Shown: piece by piece, positions 1 to 12,300 of the stretch
Position numbering within the stretch: position 1 is the stretch's first letter
How the letters are laid out: each line of letters starts with the position of its first letter
Source of the DNA: Siderastrea radians
Taxonomy: Eukaryota; Cnidaria; Anthozoa; Scleractinia; Rhizangiidae
Assembly: GCA_964017195.1 (NCBI GenBank)
Contig: OZ024890.1
Coordinates: 66,452,367-66,516,366, forward strand
Direction: 5' to 3'
DNA length: 64,000 nucleotides
Program-made: the position numbers and the translations under genes
Notes under the pieces: model-generated
Told to the model about the DNA's origin: nothing
The model's input: only the letters and a program-made list of their open reading frames with translations
The model's database searches: none

Positions 1-3000
1 AGTTGTTATGACAGGAACAAAAAAGGTGAGTACACCGAGGAAGCCAATAACTTTCGAGAAACAGATGACGAGAACAACAAGCATGTGCCCACTGATTTAT
101 GCAGAGAAGGTCACAAGAATACTGGTATCATGGAAGAGGAAAGTAGCTCTTGTAACAATGATGATGATGTAACAGATGTAGAAGTTGAAGGGTGTAATGT
201 TAGGACTGCTCAGACTGATGTTAGTGAAAGACAAATTGATAGTGATAGTAATGTTGGTAACATTGGTAAGGAAAATATCAATGATGATGTTGGCGATAAT
301 AATGATGATGGCAATGATGTCAATGATGTTGATTATGGTAATGATGATGGCCATGATGACAGTGATGATGATGGTAATGGCGATGATGATGGTGGGGGCA
401 GTGATGGCAATAATGATGGTGACAGTGATGGATTTGGTGTCAATGGTGATGGGGGTGATGGCATCAAACACCACCAATCAGTGGAGGAAAGTGATGAGGA
501 TTATGCTGAGCTTGTAATGGAAGACTCCAACTCAGAAGAGGAAGACAAAGATGATTTCATTCCTGGAAATGGGGATGACTCTGATGAGGAAGAAGGAGAA
601 GTGCAAAGTGATTATGAACCAGAAGATATGAATCTGGACTCTGACACTGAATCAGCTACTGGAGGAATAACATATTTTCACGATACCACCCTCAGGAAGA
701 GTAGAAACCGCTCCAGAAGGAGGCAGAGAGAAAAACGGAAAGCAAAAAATCAGAGGAAGAAAGCTTCTAGGAAAAGAGCTAAGGCAGAGAAGCAGGTTTG
801 TGTTAAGCCTGTGTGGCAGGCACTGAAAGGGAGGGAAAGGGGGTTATTATTTGCCAACGCAAGACATGAGCACAAAATGTGAGAGGAAGGAGGATGGGCA
901 CCTGCTACCACACTGTTGTTTTCTTCATTACCGCCCCTAATTAGCACTTAAAAGCAAGCTGTTTTCAAAATGTTTAGCTGTCAAATTATCTAGTCAGAAT
1001 ACTGCTGAATTACTTGTCTACATGTATCTGTCGCTTCTCCTGACATTTCACTTCTCATGTACCATGGATGTTGCCAAAAATCAAAAATAAGAAATGTATT
1101 TGAACTGATTTTCCATTTAATGATATCACAACGCTTTAAACCTGCAAAGGTTCAAAGAGGAAGTTCCTGGTGATTTTGTCACAAGCGTAGAAAAACTGAA
1201 AAACAACAGCTGTTCGCAGTCTCAGAACTCCATAGGTAGACTGCAAAGAAGGGAAAGATCTCAAGAACATCTTTCATTATTATTAGTTGGAAAGAACAAA
1301 CCAAAACAGTTTCAGACATTTTCCTTGGAACTGAAGGTTTATGAGATCAAACCTTCGTTATGAGGCAGGGGGATGTGGAATTTAGGGAGGCATACAGAAA
1401 AATTGGCTCATACAAGTAAGTGGGACACAAAGAAAACTGATGGACTGATGGCCACTGAAAAGTTAAAGATGCATGTTGGTTGTCCTGTTCATGGACATGG
1501 GTTTAGTTTTTAAAAGGGAACTTTGTTTTGATTTGATGTGGAATGTAACCAATTTATTGTGTGATTTTTTGTGGGGGAGGGTCATCTGGAACTCCAATTA
1601 GAAGTGGATTAAATTTTTCAAGTGCCCTCTCCTCTGTAAAACTAAATGGACCTTTAATAAGGAGTACCTTACAGAGAAGGGTTTGGTGCCCTTATGCCCC
1701 ACAAGGGATAATAAGGAGTGAAAAGGAGACAACTTAAATGGATTGGTTTGTGTCTTATTTCTACAGCCCACCACTGAAAGTAACAGATTATGCAATGACC
1801 CTTGTAGCAAAACAAAGAATGGCAAACAAACTCAGATGCCTGCACATACATCTCGAAAGTCTGAAGCCAAAGAAGAATCAAAGAATCTAGGACCTCAGAC
1901 ACATAAGACCACAGAGGTTTTACTAAAGCCTCAGGGAGACATGCCAGCATCTCAAAACAAACCAACAGGCCAGAGTGCAATGGAAGATGGGTCGCTGTTG
2001 TCAATGGTTTCTTCTTACGCTGTGGATGTCACGGTTGCAGCTAGTGAGAAGGTGTGTTTTACACTGTATTTGTCTGTTTGTTCATTTGTTTGTTTGTTTG
2101 TTTTATTTTCCTATACGGTTAAAGTACAGGATCGGTGGCTCGGTACAAATTGTTACACGGAAATGTTCAGCATCATTCTAGAAATTGAGAAATTGGCCCA
2201 TGAGGGCTTTAGATATTTCGAGTTGCTCCAAAGTCCAATAGTGAAATTTATGATAGAAATATTTCACATTTATGATTAAAAAAATGACAGAGCAATTGGC
2301 AAATGATTGATCATGATAGATCTTAAACATACTCTCCAACTATTGGAACAGTAGGTTTCTTTTGCCAAGTTTTTTTTACCACGTTTGACGTACTATTGAA
2401 CCAGAAATTTTATGCCCCAATTATTTTAGTCACCTTCACCACTTGAAATGAATTTTTTTTATTCATTATTGTTATTTTTTACAGCCAAAGTTGTCAAGAC
2501 AACTAAATAGATTTGGTTAGTTTGTTTACACTATTTGTGTGCACATGTTTGCTTGATGTTGCACAGATCAAGCTATTAGCAGCACTGCTATCGTAGACAC
2601 GTACATGCAGAGTTTTGAACATTATTTCATCTGAAAGGAAATTAGCGACCTTTACCTTCAATTTTGATCGTTGGCAATTTAGGGAACAAGTGCCTCCGTG
2701 TGTTTAATAAAGGTTTCCTATTTGCAGCTGGCTCTGAAAAGGAGTCGAGGTGGACAGCACGCGAAAAAGCTAAAGAAAGCAAAAAGAAAAGCGGCAGCTT
2801 TGGAAAGAAAACGAAGAGGAGAGCCACCACCGCGTGCAAGAAGGGTGCAAACTCCTAAACCTTTGTGCAATTATTACATCGAAGGAAAGTGCAGAAGGGT
2901 AAGTAGAGTTTACAATAATTCAAGTGGCTAAGATTCGAAGATTCGATGACGTTCAGATGGAGTGAAACTTCGCAAGAGTCTAACCCTTTTAGCCCTACTG

Positions 3001-6000
3001 TCAATATGCATATTCTCATGAGTGGTCTCCATGTATTTCTTATGGTACTACTGTAGTTGGGAGAATTTGTATAAGCATCAAGACATTGCATGTTTGGTGA
3101 TCGTTTCCTTTATTCTTGTGACCTGTATGTTTGGACAAGTAGGGATATTGTAAGGAGATATAAGGTGCTTGTCACTAAACTCATTGAGAGCCCGTGAGTG
3201 TCGATGAAAATTATAGGATTAGAGTAGGCGTCAATTGAGACTGGGGGTTGACAAGATTGGAGAAACTAAACTCTTTGTGAGTGCGCGAGATGTGGTCAGA
3301 ATGAATGAAAGTTGGCGAGAATGAGAGTTCACGAGACAGTGTTGAAAATCTTTCAGAGTCCATGAGTCGGTAAGGAGGAACGAGAGTAATGCTGCTTGCC
3401 GCAAATCCCTCCAGTTGTTTATTATTCACTATGAGATTTTTGTTGTCTTACTTTAGGGTGAGGAGTGCTCTTTCCGTCATGATAGATCAGCTCTGGTAAA
3501 GAGGAAGGAAATGTGCAAGTTCTACGCTTCAAACAGTTGCTTTCAAGGAGATGACTGTCCTTATATGCACAATATCCTTTTCAAACGATATACCTTCAGT
3601 TTGTATGCTTTCAAGTAAAAAGAGCCTAAGTATAGTGGCACCCCGATATAATGAACCCCTATATAACGAATACCACAGTATAACGAACGATATTGTTCCC
3701 TTGGCACTAGGTGGCAGTCTGACATTTGCTAACAAACACTTCTCCGACAAGAATTCATGAATTTATCAAAGTGGCAACTGCAACTAAACAGGAAATGGAA
3801 TATTTGGATTGACAAATATTACCCCTGTGACGTCATCAAACGTAGACCAGAATGCCCAAATCTGCCAAGCTGTCATCAGTCAGACATTTGCTGAGGAACA
3901 CATCTCCAATAAGAATTTACTAAAAAAACATTGTATGCAAGCAAATTCAACGTATGTCGCGCTGGCTGCCGGACTATATCGGGGTTCCCATTGTACTTGC
4001 AAATCTCTGAAAAAATGTCGCACTTTTCACACTTTAAATTCTTTCAAGATTAGAGATTAAGTCGTCAGTAGTTTGCACTGCGATTTGCACTGCGAGCAGT
4101 ATTCTGACAATGAAAGTTGGCACTGTCGAAACATGTCAAAATTAAAGAATGTTTTTTTTCCCTCAAAGCCGCATTGTTAGGTTCAGTTTACAGTTTTTTT
4201 TTTCTTGTCCCTGTAAAGCCCCTCGCGGGAGTGGTCAGTAAGATACACTTCCTGATTATTACTTATTATTTATTTACATTGCTGCCGTTGAGTATTTACT
4301 AGTAAGCGCTTTGTGATATTTGACAAAGTCGCTTCCTAGCTTAGCAGGAAGGTCGTTGGTTCGACTCCCGTCAGGTCCTCATAATGTTTCCATTGTTGTT
4401 CCGTGCTTGTGATATGTGATTCTTTATAGAGTTACCGGTAGTTTTCTTGTTACACGTCAAGTTAAAAAATTTCCCAAATTTCTCTTTAACTACCAGAAGT
4501 CACAAATGTTGCTTTGCTGCATTACTTCTTTAGAGTTATAATGTAGAATGTTTTTTCAAACGGATTTTTTTTCCTAGTGGAACATTTTAGTCATGTCAGA
4601 ATAAGGCCATTTATAGGAGAGCAAATGCGTCGCCCCTTAGACACCCGCCATAACTACTCGAACGCAATCGAACATAATCGAACTCAATCCATGGATTAGG
4701 TCATATCTCCAATAGCTTCATAAAGCGAAACGAAGCTTGTATATCTTTTATTAGCTTGTTGTGGGCCTTTGAGGACGTTTCCTTAACCTATGTTAAGCTC
4801 GTTTCCTTGCAAATTTTTCCACACCGGAGCAACCTGTTGGGCAGCTGACCAATGCAAATTCTCCCATGATCCTTTGACGGAGGAAACAAGTCGGCTACTG
4901 CATTCGGTAAGCGGTTAGATTGTTATGGCATGCGCACTGCATTTGATCTTCTGACGAAGGAAATAGTCCAATTTCGATTTCATCAAGGCCGCTGGATGAA
5001 ATGACAGAGGCCGCATTTTTACAGCGTTAGTCTCAATCTGAAGTAACATATTCAAAATAAAAATTAAAATACCAGTGAGAAGATGAATTATTCACAACTC
5101 TGTGTGTTGTTTAAGTTTTAAAATTCAGCACTTTCTTGCTGGTACATGTACTGTGTTTAGCATTTTTATTCAGCGGTCTTGGTGAACTCGAATTTGGACT
5201 ATCAAGTTTTATTTCATCAGTAAGGAGGTTTCCAGGCACTTAAAGATACTTATTTGCCGAGTCCTTTTTTGCTAAATCAAATGTCATTTCAACTCTTTTT
5301 TTTAACTTCCGTTTCGATTTCCTATGTTAATTAGTAAGTACAGCAAAATTTACATCGATTGTCGCAAAACCAAACCAGTGGCCAATCGCATCATACATAA
5401 GTAATTCAACGAATCTGTCAGATCTTGGAGCTATAAAATTTTGTTTGCTCCCACTTAACCATGGAAATTAATCGCCTGTGTGAGCACTTGCTGACCACTG
5501 ATGGTTGGAATCGCGGACCGTAAACCTGGAATCTAGGATCGCAAACGAGATGATGAGGATCAACAGTTCTCTAAGAATCAGGATCGAACTGTGCAATGTT
5601 TGTCTGTTTAGGGATAAAAATTTGGAACATGATCAGAACTTAAGGTACAAAAATTTGGATCAGTTGTGAATAAATATACCTCTCTAGACAACCACCCCGT
5701 AATACTTGCGCGACGTTTCGATGTCTCCAACTTCGATTTCAAGTTGGAATAAAGAAGAGTACTAGGTATACTTTTGTCACATATATCGCTCTTACATGTT
5801 ACATTTCCGTCATTTTATGATTGTTTATAGTCATTGTATGATCGTTTATACAAACATGTTAATGTACTAGTTTGTAGTTTTTGCTTAAAATTAATGATGC
5901 CGTGTGTAAAAGGCCGGTTCAATTTTGTTTTTGTTTCCTTTTTTTGCTTCAGGTACTCAACCCACCTGCCGGAGACCCTGCTAGGTTGGCAGAAGACAAG

Positions 6001-6276
6001 AATCTTCCCAACGCTGGCAGTGAAACACCCGGAAATGGTGAACAGTTAACTGCTGCAAGTGCTTGCAGTGAGGACTTCTTGCAAGTGTCTGCCTCGTCTC
6101 CGTACAATTTGCGAGCGACTACACGCAAACGAAGACTGAGCACGGGTGGAGCGGGTGATCACGTGACTGATGGAAAAACCTCAAGGCAGGAAAGTCCTGG
6201 GCACGAGCACGAAGCGAACCATGAAGGACAAAGTTCACTGTTTGTGCCAGGGTTGTATAAGGATCTGTCTATGTAG
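1..6276 (+). CDS. CCCH zinc-finger protein, ZC3H4/6/8 group (3' part of gene)
   Basis: Six exons join in frame: <1-795, 1767-2051, 2728-2898, 3457-3571, 4797-4906 and 5953-6276 (stop TAG). The reading frame is open from base 1, so the 5' end lies outside. The first exon encodes a long Asp/Asn/Gly-rich acidic stretch from GAT-type repeats, then a basic Arg/Lys region. Exons 3-5 encode three CCCH fingers: CX7CX5CX3H (CNYYIEGKC...), a second CX7CX5CX3H (CKFYASNSC...) and CX8CX5CX3H ([10 protein letters not shown]...), followed by [11 protein letters not shown], a typical ZC3H4/6/8 continuation. The last exon encodes a low-complexity Ser/Arg-rich tail. Family knowledge: ZC3H4 and fly Su(sable) are nuclear RNA-binding factors restricting aberrant transcription. 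The short tail is more like ZC3H8 than the long ZC3H4/6. The intron between exons 4 and 5 appears U12-type. Which vertebrate paralog is closest is unresolved. Confidence 0.88.
265..520 (+). repeat. GAT-rich trinucleotide-like low-complexity coding tract
   Basis: Dense GATGAT/AATGAT repeats inside the first visible zinc-finger-gene exon encode an Asp, Asn and Gly-rich stretch. All other frames also stay open here, giving spurious Met/Ile-rich ORFs on both strands. Such a tract probably varies in length between individuals. Confidence 0.85.
3635..3994. mobile_element. Inverted-repeat element resembling Tc1/mariner-type MITE
   Basis: The left end GTGGCACCCCGATATA and the right end TATATCGGGGTTCCCA are imperfect inverted repeats, each bordered by TA. 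A second internal similarity (TGGCAGTCTGACATTTGC against GTCAGACATTTGCTGAGG) suggests internal duplication. TA flanks and CCCCGATATA termini are common in pogo/Tigger-like elements. No transposase is present. It lies inside the candidate U12 intron. Confidence 0.55.
4310..4385 (+). repeat. tRNA-like / SINE fragment
   Basis: The sequence around 4345-4375 (GGTCGTTGGTTCGACTCC) resembles an RNA polymerase III B box and TpsiC arm. No full cloverleaf is evident, so this is most likely a fragment of a tRNA-derived SINE in an intron. Confidence 0.4.
4907..5952 (+). other. Last intron of the zinc-finger gene
   Basis: It opens with GTAAGC after the third zinc-finger exon and ends with a pyrimidine-rich tract and TTCAG before 5953, both phase 0. 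No coding exon or RNA gene was recognised inside. Confidence 0.75.
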
Positions 6277-6308
6277 TAACTGAGAATAGTCAACCCTTGC
6301 TAACACGG

Positions 6309-6815
6309 GGTGCTTTCCATTAAGCCAAATATTTCGGAAATTTCGGTCGGAAGTCAAATGGAAAGGTCCGTTTCGGTTTGGTCAGACCGGAATATTTGGG
6401 ACCACCTCTGGAGGTGGTCCACTTTGACCGGTCGGATCGGTCGGACCGAAATTTACCGTTCCATTTACCGAACTTGTTGTTCCCAGTAGCGCTCTTCCTT
6501 CTCTTGCTTGATACATCCATGATGGCGACAGTGCAGACTTATCTGTGCAGAGATTGTAATTATACAACGACTGACCTAACAGAGTTATTAATGTGTTCCT
6601 GTTGTGCGTCGATGACTATCCCCAGTACGTGTCTAAAGCATGTTGACAATTTGTGCTGTTTCGAGGTATAGATTCTTTGAACATTGCTTACATTCATTTT
6701 CCCGCGTTTTGTTTTCGAAATGTAACAGATCGCTTCGCTCGGAAAATGTCGTTCCATTATTCAGCGGTCAATCCGGCGGTCTCTGACCGGTCGGAATCAT
6801 ATAATGGAAAGCACC
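6309..6815. mobile_element. MITE-like DNA element with 5-bp target duplication
   Basis: It starts GGTGCTTTCCATTA and ends with the reverse complement TAATGGAAAGCACC. CACGG flanks it on both sides (6304-6308 and 6816-6820), a 5-bp target-site duplication. The interior holds palindromic CGGTCGGA/TCCGACCG-type motifs and no long conserved ORF. It lies just after the zinc-finger gene stop codon. Confidence 0.75.
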
Positions 6816-6906
6816 CACGGACAACGTCGTGACCAGCACCAACTGTCCGTCTTAAGGTGTCCGTCTTGAAGAGAGTTCAGTTAGTCTACGAGTATCTCTC
6901 GTTACG

Positions 6907-7215
6907 CTCAGCAATAGTCCAGCGGAAAGAACACGCGAGCGCGAGCGCGAAATCCGCTAGCCTGAAAAAACAGCCGACGCCGCGAGGGAATTTCGTTTCA
7001 ACCAATCAGAAGCACTACCTAGATCTGGGTAGTGAACGTCATCAGTATGGAATTTTGGGCTCGTTACTCAGACGTCATTTTGCTAGGGGTCAAGTGGCAA
7101 CCCCGGGAATGTCGGCTGTTTTCTCAGGCTAGAAATCCGCCTTCCGCGTGCAAACGTGGCGTGTGCAATCTTCGCGTTGGTTCGCGTGTTCTTTTCGCTC
7201 GACTATCCCTGAGCG
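6907..7215. mobile_element. Foldback MITE (family copy 1)
   Basis: Imperfect inverted arms: the left starts CTCAGCAATAGTCCAGCGG and the right ends CTCGACTATCCCTGAGCGG. Inner arms repeat as AGCCTGAAAAAACAGCCGAC and its complement around 7095-7130. A related GATAGTCGAGCGCG foldback occurs at 30075-30232. Non-coding. Confidence 0.6.
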
Positions 7216-9396
7216 GAAATAAAGACTGCTTCAAGTCTAAATAACAGTAAAATGACTGAAAAACGAGACGGACAAATTTTGATTAGATGTCCGTTTTATA
7301 TAGCGAGCCGTTAGGAAATATGGAATGATTTTGTCACGTTAGGTCATGGTATCGTAGTTGATTCTATTGAAGTCACGTTATCTTTGATGTGTGATTTAGT
7401 TGAGAAAGGTAACGCTATCTTGAGTGATCTTCGGTGATATTTGTTTGTAAGTGTGGAGCAAGTTCAGATTTTAAAATCTGTTGTGATAAGAAGAGCTAAT
7501 TCAAAATGACGATCACTAGCGATTGTAAAGGAAGAAGTGGAAATACATCACAATTTAGAATCCACCAAGATTGTTTTTTTTTTGTTTGTTTTTTCTTTTG
7601 TGGTTGGTCGAATTGAACTTCTCTCCTGGGCAATTATCACATGATATAATACACAGACTTTGCCTGTCCAGGACATTTTATTCAAGTGAAATTGAAACAC
7701 ATTATTATTGCGAAAATAGTTTAAAGTAAAGTACACATAACTGGAAACAACAGCAGAAGATTACTACTCTGAGCGTACGTCTTAAAAATCAACTTTTTAC
7801 TACAAAAAATGTGACAAATGAATGCAGTGTGGATGTATAAATTAATTATATCATTGAAGTGCGGATGAGATAAAAAGAAATCGGCAGCGAGGTTTGCCAT
7901 AAACAATTTCAGTTAAGGAAACAAAATATACAAGGAAAAGTAACTGCTTCTCTGTTTGAATTCATCTTGGATGCGCCGCTTTTGTTTTTTGGTTTGTTTG
8001 TTTGTTTGTTTTTTGCAATTTGATTGTCGCCGAGAGTACGCAGCAGAAAATCATTCCTGGAGCATTTTTCTATATCGAGAAAAAAGCCCTAAGAACAAAT
8101 TGTCCTCAAAATTTCATTATTTCTCTTCGAAGCTTGTCGATGGTTCGGTAAAATGACCAATAGTTTTTACTGCATTCCCTTTACTTATAGCTCTACATCT
8201 GTTTTGTTCTAAGTTCAGAGAATTTGGTGGCTCATCACAACAGTATCCCCATGTTGGCGCTCGACAACTAACAAAACGTATTAATGAAGTTGAGTTCGTG
8301 TGGGAGGAAAATATCTTTAAATCTTCGTGGCTATGTTTGGATGGTGAAACTGGAATTATGTAGTTATGGAAATATGTAAGACCCCTATCTGTTAACGAGG
8401 TGGTAACTATGCATCGATTGTTAAAAATGTATCTTTGGCTCTGACAAAAATTGTTTAACAATGGTCTTACCCCAGTTACAAACGCACACAATGAAGAAAT
8501 AGTAAAAAAGCTTCATGAATTTTTTAACGCAACCGGATAAGAGGGCCATATTAAATCGTGAATTCATTAGCGATTTTTTTCCTTTTCCTTCAGCTGCGGA
8601 CGCTGAAAGAATAACAAAAAGCGACTTCAGGCATTTTTCTATTTGACAGAATGATTGCCGGTTTCCCTTCGTCGTTTTCTTTGTGAATAGCTGTTTAAAT
8701 AAAGTCAAAAACATTTACATTATAAAACCTGGGTTATTTGTTGTCATCTGGCACCAACACTAGCACAAAAATTACGTCTTGCTTTTCGCTTGGTTTGAAA
8801 TCCGTACACAGGTGACAATAAGAATTACATTTAGTGTATTATTGCTTCTAATGCATTCTAGAATTTCCAGCCAATCACATCATCCATTACTGACTTTTGC
8901 TGACATTAAACCTCGCTTAAACGGAAATGACAAGAATTTACTTATTTGCCTAGATGCTGCACGATTGTGCCCGATTGTGTTTAAATCCATCCCATTTCAT
9001 CATTTGAAAGCATTTTACTTCTGAACTAACCGGCTCAAAGGAATAAAACTATTCTATTTCCCGAAATAATAATTACCTGTTATTTAACCGCACAAAGATT
9101 TATTAGTTCGGTGCGAAAGCGTATTTCTAGATTTTTAGCCCATCCGATTGGCCCTCTTTTCTCTGTTATTATGTGTCAGGATTATTAGAATTTCTAAGAT
9201 TTTCGTTTTTCATTACAAGTCGCATAATCCGTGTTACCGGATCTTTAATGAAAACACCTGTAATAACAGCGATAAAGCATGCAGAATATCAAACGTATTT
9301 CACCTAAAACTGTAACGACCGTGTAGGCGCTAAACTGAGACATTTCGACATCAGGTGCCATTAGAGAAATTTAACACTCTCCGCTCACAAACCTGA

Positions 9397-12300
9397 ATGG
9401 CGTCAAGGGACTCTTCTCAGAGAAGCCTAATGTTATTTGTTATCTTCCAGTTACTTGTGCATCATGGAAGTGCGGTAGATAAACATCATGTCAACATTCC
9501 TGTATTTTTTAACACTGATGATGTCTATCAAGAATTCGTCTTCAACTCTGCGGTCAAAATGTTTGAAGGCAGAAACTCAAAAAGCATCAATGATTCTTTG
9601 AACGAGTTTGAAGTGGAGATGCACTTTTCAAAACCTGACTTTGCGAATCTTTCTTCGCGCTCTAATGGTTTAAGCAGTTTAATACCCAGGATTTCGAATA
9701 TGACGGCTTCATCTCAAGGTGCGATTTTCGTCGATGTAACCGAAGAGAGCGTGGTTTATTCGACGTTCTTGGAAAGTGTCTCAATTCCATCAATTGGATT
9801 ATTTAGGAGCCAAAACGGATTTCCAGTGACGCAGGTACGATAAGGAATTATTTAATTCCGCTGTCAATGTTTTGTTTTAAATTTTGCTTTTGCTTTTTTG
9901 ATGGCCCTTTAAAGAGTCATCTTACGCAAAGGTGCGCAAAAAAAACGACGGAAAAAAGCGATTTATTTTTCACTGGTAGAGGTAACGATATCATGTTGAA
10001 GGCATGCGTTTAAACAACTAAATATCAACTTTCGACTGCGTTTTGCTTTTCTTGGTCATCTAGGCATTTTAAAATAATCACTATTTTAAATTGGCAAGAC
10101 AAACGTTACTAACCAGTTTGGTTTTAATTTTTTGTGAGTTTCAAGTCTCATAACGTTGTCATTGGAAGACCCAGAGAATATAGCATTACTTATTAAATTT
10201 CAATGACAAAACACAAGACTTTAAAACGCCGCCGAAAAAAAAAAGCCCTAAAAAATACGACTTCGAAAAGATCACTTTCCTTTTTTTTTTAATTTTATTT
10301 TATAAGCGTCGTTAATGTAGTTACAAAACCCCGTGATTGGCTCAAGGGAACTCGTCAGGAAATTTCAAGCCAATTCCCAACGTCTATATAATGCATGAAC
10401 GTAATAAAATAAAGACAAACACTGATACCTTCGCCAATTTGAGCTGATACAGTATTTGCAAAACAAACACTTATCACCCTTTTGTTGACATTTTTCTATT
10501 CCTAAATGCAAGAGAAATGTAAAAGTACTGTTAGCGTTGATTATCACCTAGCATGATATAATGTATCTCAAATGAATTATAAAGGACACTCGGATTTTAA
10601 AACAGCATTCAGGTTAGCGAAAGTCCCTTGTCCACCTAATGGCGGGGTATAAAATGGACAGCAAAACTTATCAGAGGCAAAAGTAATTTCCGCAAACATT
10701 TACTCCTACTACAGAAAATATCAATCCCCGACTTTGTAGAAGCCAAAGCAAACGTCAAAACAACAAACCGTTCATTTATTTTGGTGCAGTTTAATTATTG
10801 ACAGAGATATTTAACATCTGGTAGCAAATCCAGATGCTGCTCTTTTTTATATTTTTTATCGTAACTGATCTCCTTGTAATCCCTTCAGAACAAATCTGCA
10901 AAGATTGCCAGTTTTCAAGACAAAACCCGCGCAGACATTTCATGCTGCTTATACGATAACAAGTTAGCAAAACTCTTTTCCCAGTAACATTAGTTAAATG
11001 AAGTCACGTATACAAGAAGTATTTCTTTGCTGCTGCTGTTTCATGTATATTTTGAATAATTGCAGTTAAGGAATTCCTTTAATTTTTATTTCAAAATTTC
11101 AGCAGTTCATGCTGAGGAATGGCACGTTGTTATCGTTCTAAACATTTACTTGTCCTTTCCTTTGTAAGGAAAACATAAGGATGCTATAACTGTTAATTAT
11201 ATACACTCTTTTTTTTATAAGAACGCGTAAAATTTGGCTGAGCCTGAGGATGTTCTTATTTTAGCTCATACATTCTCTTAAATTTTGGGACAAATCTCAG
11301 CCTTAACGTTCTTATAAAAATGGTTCTTATAAAAAAAGAATGTATGGGTAATGAAATGACTGAGCTGTGCTCAAGATGATCAAAGACATCAAAACACACT
11401 TTCAGACAATTTGTTTACCTGCAAAGAAAACGAAAGGCAAACAATGATGGCTTTATTACGTCTTATATGGCAGGAAAATTATTTGGAAAGGATTATGCTT
11501 CAGTTTACTTTCAATTTCCATTTTCATATTTGGTTTTATTTTCTTTACTTGAAAAAGGGTTTGTTGTGCATTTGATAGACGCTGTTATTGATAACCAGTT
11601 ACGCAGGCTCTCGAAATATAGGAAAGAATTAAGAGGTAGCCGACGATTTTTCTCAGAAATATCACAAGTCAATTGATGCCTAATATTTATTAAAATGGAA
11701 ATGTAGATCAGCATCCGTCTTAGTAAACAAACCAAACCAACGGTTAAAGTAATTTTCATCATGTCGTTGACAGTAACGTAATTTTACGATATCACATTTA
11801 TCGTAGATCCGAAATACCTCGGTTATATTACGTTGAAATACAAGATAAATAAGATACGTTCAAATACAAGATAAATGAGATACATTTTTAATGGATGGCA
11901 TCAGTTTGATTATCATTTTTGACCTATGTTGAAAACATAGGGTCTTAGTCAGCGTGAAGTTTTTCGCTTTCTATGTTTGTTTGTTTGTTTGTATGTCTGT
12001 ATGTATGTATGTATGTATGTATGTATTTTTGATCCGGGGGGAAATCTCATGTGAGACGGGCGGGAATGCTCGTCGGAAAATTTAAATTAAAGCTATGCTA
12101 AAACAGACGGAGAACGCGAGACGACGTGCATCCATGCACCTTTCACATGGGAGTACACCCTCCGGGGGAATTTATGTGGCACTATGTGGCACCAATCAGA
12201 TTGAGGCTACTAAGCTAAGAGTACATTCTACCAATGAAAGAGCTGGTTAGAATTCGCTTACTGAAGCTGAAGGTCAGACAAGGTTAAGCTTACCGGCCAT

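Larger units (their letters stand above)
3572..4796 (+). other. Candidate U12-type (minor spliceosome) intron
   Basis: The 5' end reads ATATCCTTT directly after the exon bases, matching the U12 donor consensus of the AT-AC class. At 4779-4787 lies TTCCTTAAC, an exact match to the U12 branch-site consensus, about 10 nt before the acceptor. No good GT donor keeps the zinc-finger frame. Keeping the second and third fingers in frame with normal spacing requires the intron to end after 4796 (AA|GC); the neighbouring AG gives a frameshift. The intron would therefore be of AT-AA type, a rare terminal pair. An inverted-repeat element (3635-3994) sits inside it. Confidence 0.7.
6277..9396. other. Spacer between zinc-finger gene and glutamate receptor
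   Basis: About 3.1 kb with no supported gene. It contains the element at 6309-6815 and the inverted-repeat element at 6907-7215. The rest, 7250-9396, is AT-rich with short random ORFs on both strands, none recognised as protein domains. The receptor promoter presumably lies near its downstream end, but no clear core element was identified. Confidence 0.7.

Noticed and set aside
97..517. Met- and Ile-rich ORFs overlapping the acidic repeat
   Set aside because: They are other-frame readings of the GAT repeat inside the zinc-finger-gene exon and have no independent coding signal.
3809..4060. 83-aa ORF in the candidate U12 intron
   Set aside because: Falls in the mariner-like element and the intron; no similarity recognised.
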